From: JAJDXW01 sp965214795
GTDB lineage: Bacteria; Pseudomonadota; Gammaproteobacteria; HK1
Assembly (NCBI GenBank): GCA_965214795.1
Contig: OZ243976.1
Location: forward strand, 1,674,001 to 1,738,000
DNA length: 64,000 nt
Direction: 5' to 3'
This document shows positions 61,300-64,000 of this stretch, in pieces. The notes beneath the pieces are model-generated. The model saw only the letters and a list, made by a program, of their open reading frames with translations. It ran no database searches and had not been told where the DNA came from. Each line of letters opens with the position of its first letter. Position 1 is the stretch's first letter. A program made the translations under genes and the position numbers.

Positions 61300-61323
61300 A
61301 AAACGGGTGGGATTTCCGGGTTA
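61300..61323. repeat. Isolated family B terminal repeat
   Basis: AACGGGTGGGATTTCCGGGTTA matches the right end of element B1 (AAGTGGGTGAGATTTCCGGGCTA). Its last bases form the TAA stop codon of potC. No left end was found. Confidence 0.5.
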
Positions 61324-62157
61324 GTGCGTGCGCCGGTAGATGAGGGAGTAGACGAGGAGAAAGAGGCCGATCATCAGCAGGGAGAAGAGCGTGGACGCGG
61401 TCCCGAGGGCGAACAGGGTCGGCCGGATCCGCTGCGTCATCGACGCGTTGATGTCGAGGGGGAGGGTGTTGAACTCGCCGGCAAGCAAGGTGGTGCGGGC
61501 GAACTCGTCGTAGGAGAGGGTGAAGCCGAATAGGCCCGCGGCGACGATGCCGGGCAGGATGAGGGGCAGGGTCACTTCCCGGAATACCGTCCACTCGCTC
61601 GCCCCCATGTCGCGGGCGGCCTCCTCGAGGCTCGCGTCGAAGCGGTTGAAGACCGCCATCATCACCAGGAACCCGAACGGAAGGGTCCAGACCACGTGCA
61701 CCCCGAGCCCGGTGGACCACCAGTTGGGGGGGATCCCGACCTGCTTGAGCAGGGTGGCGAGCCCGAGGCTGAGGAGGATCCCCGGCACCATCAGACCGGC
61801 CATGATCGTGTAGAAGAGGGCCCCGGAGCCCCGGAACGGCCGCCGGAAGGCCATCCCCAGCATGGTCGAGAACAGCGCGGTGATCACCATCACGATGAGG
61901 GCGAGGATGAGGGAGCGGACGAGGGCGCCCTTGAGATCACCGACCGTCGAGGGCTGGATCAGCTTCTCCCACCAATAGAGGCTCACGCCCCGCATCGGAA
62001 AGCTGGTCCCCCCCCGCCGGCCCTGGAAAGAGAGAATGAACATCGCGAACATCGGCCCGTAGATGAAGATCAGGAAGATCGCGAAGTAGACCCCGAAGCC
62101 GGACTTGACGAGGGTGCGGCGGCGGGCCTCGGCGGACTTGCGGCGTTTCACGCGCAT
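61321..62157 (-). CDS. potC: Spermidine/putrescine-type ABC transporter permease PotC
   Basis: This is the inner-membrane permease of a polyamine-type importer. The 278-residue protein has six hydrophobic helices, and the EAA loop reads EEAARDMGASEWTVFREVTLP, quoted here only by its core EEAARDMGA. The end LLAGEFNTLPLDINASM is PotC-like. It starts 2 bp after the potB stop. Its stop codon is contributed by a family B end remnant. Confidence 0.93.
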   Translation of the reverse strand: MRVKRRKSAEARRRTLVKSGFGVYFAIFLIFIYGPMFAMFILSFQGRRGGTSFPMRGVSLYWWEKLIQPSTVGDLKGALVRSLILALIVMVITALFSTMLGMAFRRPFRGSGALFYTIMAGLMVPGILLSLGLATLLKQVGIPPNWWSTGLGVHVVWTLPFGFLVMMAVFNRFDASLEEAARDMGASEWTVFREVTLPLILPGIVAAGLFGFTLSYDEFARTTLLAGEFNTLPLDINASMTQRIRPTLFALGTASTLFSLLMIGLFLLVYSLIYRRTH

Positions 62158-62159
62158 CG

Positions 62160-63194
62160 TCAGAGCTGCTTCCGGATGTCGACGATACGAAGGATGATGA
62201 CCACCCCGATCATCATCGCGACCATCAGCATGAGGGCGTTGACCGCCGCGAACGGATAGTTGGCGAACGTGTAGTAGTTGAGGATGACGGTGCCCACCGT
62301 CGAGATCTTCCCCCCGTACACCACCACCGCGCTCGCGAACTCCCCCATCAGCATCACGAAGATGAAGATCATGCCGATCGCGACCCCCGGCAGGGACAGG
62401 GGGAGGATGATCTCCCGGAAGATCTGGAACGCGCTCGCTCCCATGTCGCGTGCCGCCTCGAGCACCTGCCGGTCGATCTTGGCGAGCGAGAAGAAGATGG
62501 GGCCGATGCACAGCACGACGTAGAGCTGCACGAGCGCCATCGTGTACCCGAACTCCGAGTAGAGCAGGAACGAGACCGGCTTCTCCACGATGCCGAGCTC
62601 CACCAGCGCCCGGTTGAGGAGCCCGCGGCGCCCGAGCATCGGCAGCCAGGCGACGGCGCGGATGAGGTAGCTCGTCCAGAACGGGACCATGCAGAGCAGA
62701 AACAGCGCAAGCTGCCATTTGAATGCCCGCACCTGGAGGGCGAGGAAGTACGCGATCGGATAGCCGACGATGAGACAGAGCGCCATCACGGTCAGGGCGA
62801 ACCGGAAGGTGGTGCCGAGGGTGGAGAGAAACACGCTCGGGGTGAGGAACTTGCGTGCTTCCGGGTCGAAGAAGCCCTCGACCTCGAAGTAGTCCTTGTA
62901 GTTCTTGAGCGTCACCTCGGGAGCCATTCCGTGGCCGGTCGAGGTGAAGAAGCTGAATACGAGGATGCTCGCGAGGGGCACCATCAGGAAGACGAAGAGC
63001 CAGAGGGTCGCGGGGGCGATCAGCCAGCCGGCGCGCCCGCCCGGCGCGCGCCGCCGGGCGCGGGCGCCGGCCGCTGGTGTCTCGTGTGGTGTCTCGGGCC
63101 CGGATACGACCTCTACCGGTGCCTTATCGCCCCCCCTGCGAACGGGTGCGGCGCCGATGAGTCCGGGATGGTGAGGTATCGCGTGGTTGGACAT
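62160..63194 (-). CDS. potB: Spermidine/putrescine-type ABC transporter permease PotB
   Basis: This is the partner permease of PotC, 344 residues. It has a long hydrophilic N-terminus rich in Ala, Arg and Gly, then six helices, with MVPFWTSYLIRAVAWLPMLG and the EAA loop LEAARDMGASAFQIFREI. The order potD-potB-potC on the minus strand is clear. The ATPase potA is not in the window and may lie beyond base 64000. Confidence 0.93.
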   Translation of the reverse strand: MSNHAIPHHPGLIGAAPVRRGGDKAPVEVVSGPETPHETPAAGARARRRAPGGRAGWLIAPATLWLFVFLMVPLASILVFSFFTSTGHGMAPEVTLKNYKDYFEVEGFFDPEARKFLTPSVFLSTLGTTFRFALTVMALCLIVGYPIAYFLALQVRAFKWQLALFLLCMVPFWTSYLIRAVAWLPMLGRRGLLNRALVELGIVEKPVSFLLYSEFGYTMALVQLYVVLCIGPIFFSLAKIDRQVLEAARDMGASAFQIFREIILPLSLPGVAIGMIFIFVMLMGEFASAVVVYGGKISTVGTVILNYYTFANYPFAAVNALMLMVAMMIGVVIILRIVDIRKQL

Positions 63195-63355
63195 GATCCC
63201 GACGATGGCCCGGACGGAGCCCTCCGCCGCACCGGACGGTCCCGTCCGGGCAAGACACGACCGGGCCGGGAGCGGCCCGGTCTCTCAAGGCTGGTTCGGC
63301 GAACCGGCCGGGGCCCGCGGCGGCGGCGCCCCCCGGTCCGGAATCGCTTGGGCCC

Positions 63356-64000
63356 TCAGGCGTTCAGGAACTCCGTCCAGCGCTCGACGAGGTAGTCGTT
63401 CTCGTCCATGAGCGAGTTCCACACCGCGATGTTGCGGAACCGGTCCCAGTACGAGCCGCCGTCGCGCACCTCGCCCTCCGGGACGATGATGGTGCCGTAG
63501 GGATCCGGCAGCTCCTTGGCGGCCGGCTTGCCTTCGTACCAGTAATCCCACTCCTCGGGCTCGAGGTACTTCCTGACGTTCTCGGGCACCGACATGTAGT
63601 ACCCCTGCCGGGCGACGAACGCACCCCCCCAGCCTTCGAGCCACCAGTTGAGGTACTCGTAGGCTTGGTCGAGGGCCTTGCCGCTTGCCCGGGCCGAGAT
63701 CGCGCAGCCGCCGTGCCAGCCGCGCATGCCTTCCCTCGGAAAGGCGTAGACGCAGGGGACCCCTTCGGCCTTGATCGCGGTCACCGCCGGGGACCACATG
63801 CTCTCGAGGACCACCTCGCCGTTCACCATGAGGTTGACGGACTGGCCGAAAGTCTCCCAGAACGCGCGGAAGTGCCCGGCTTCCTTCTTCTCGATGAGAA
63901 AGTCGGTGAGGAAGTCGATCTCCTCCCGGGTCATGTTCCCCTTGTCCTTGAACTGGAAGATGCCGAGCCCTTCCACCCCGAGGGCGGCGTCCATGACCCC
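63356..64000 (-). CDS. potD: Polyamine ABC transporter substrate-binding protein PotD (5' end outside window)
   Basis: This is the C-terminal 214 residues of an extracytoplasmic PotD/PotF-type solute-binding protein; the frame stays open to the edge. The blocks GEVVLESMWSPAVTAIKAEG, YAFPREGMRGWHGGCAIS and AYEYLNWWLEGW fit this family. It lies upstream of potB by 161 bp. Because the ligand-contacting N-terminal half is missing, the substrate (polyamine, or another small solute) is not certain. Confidence 0.85.
   Translation of the reverse strand, partial: GVMDAALGVEGLGIFQFKDKGNMTREEIDFLTDFLIEKKEAGHFRAFWETFGQSVNLMVNGEVVLESMWSPAVTAIKAEGVPCVYAFPREGMRGWHGGCAISARASGKALDQAYEYLNWWLEGWGGAFVARQGYYMSVPENVRKYLEPEEWDYWYEGKPAAKELPDPYGTIIVPEGEVRDGGSYWDRFRNIAVWNSLMDENDYLVERWTEFLNA

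Overview
This is a very GC-rich segment from a gammaproteobacterium. The gene set shows this: RecBCD, RuvABC beside YebC, the full TolQRAB-Pal-CpoB envelope machine, LptBAC with KdsD and RpoN/Hpf, AmgK-MurU wall recycling, PriA, PBP1A, AroK-AroB and ThiS-ThiG-TrmB. Several blocks that are usually conserved are incomplete: kdsC is absent between kdsD and lptC, ybgC before tolQ, pilMNOPQ between mrcA and aroK, and damX after aroB. The intergenic gaps are instead filled with short mobile-looking repeats. This suggests an uncultured, perhaps host-associated or reductively evolving lineage; that is inference.

Layout. 1-14.1 kb: recC (partial), recB and recD, then a repeat-filled gap and an SbcD/YhaO-like nuclease with an SbcC/YhaN-like ATPase. 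14.4-15.8 kb: a DegP/HtrA protease. 15.9-22.9 kb: a branched-chain amino acid type ABC transporter (livKHM and livGF on the minus strand), with a membrane-bound class III nucleotide cyclase gene inserted in the opposite direction. 23.1-24.9 kb: a frameshifted BtuF-like gene and an ECHDC3-like enoyl-CoA hydratase. 26.0-29.3 kb: yebC-ruvCAB. 29.7-34.9 kb: tolQRAB-pal-cpoB. 35.5-41.8 kb: hpf, rpoN, lptBAC, a ketopantoate-reductase-like gene and kdsD on the minus strand. 41.9-45.6 kb: amgK-murU, a ComEA-like gene, ycgN and an IalB-like gene. 45.6-48.7 kb: cysQ, trmB, a small membrane ORF, thiG and thiS. 49.15 kb: tRNA-Gly(CCC). 49.2-57.0 kb: a SPOR protein, argS, priA and mrcA on the minus strand. 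57.3-61.1 kb: aroK, aroB, a DUF368 transporter and a GST. 61.3-64 kb: potC, potB and potD (partial).

The main discovery is the repeat landscape. Family A is a 132-bp mini-element with 17-bp terminal inverted repeats, five copies, 9-bp target-site duplications and even an apparent empty site. Family B is a roughly 210-260 bp inverted-repeat element. Two of its copies, in opposite orientation around hpf-rpoN-lptBAC, each carry a nested family D element at the same internal site with an 8-bp duplication. Family C is a roughly 150-bp repeat with three copies. Family F is a 74-bp hairpin whose stem arms covary between copies in the livK-livH gap. There is also a decayed 278-bp inverted-repeat element and an IS3-type transposase fragment. 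No CRISPR array, prophage or classical defence island is visible.
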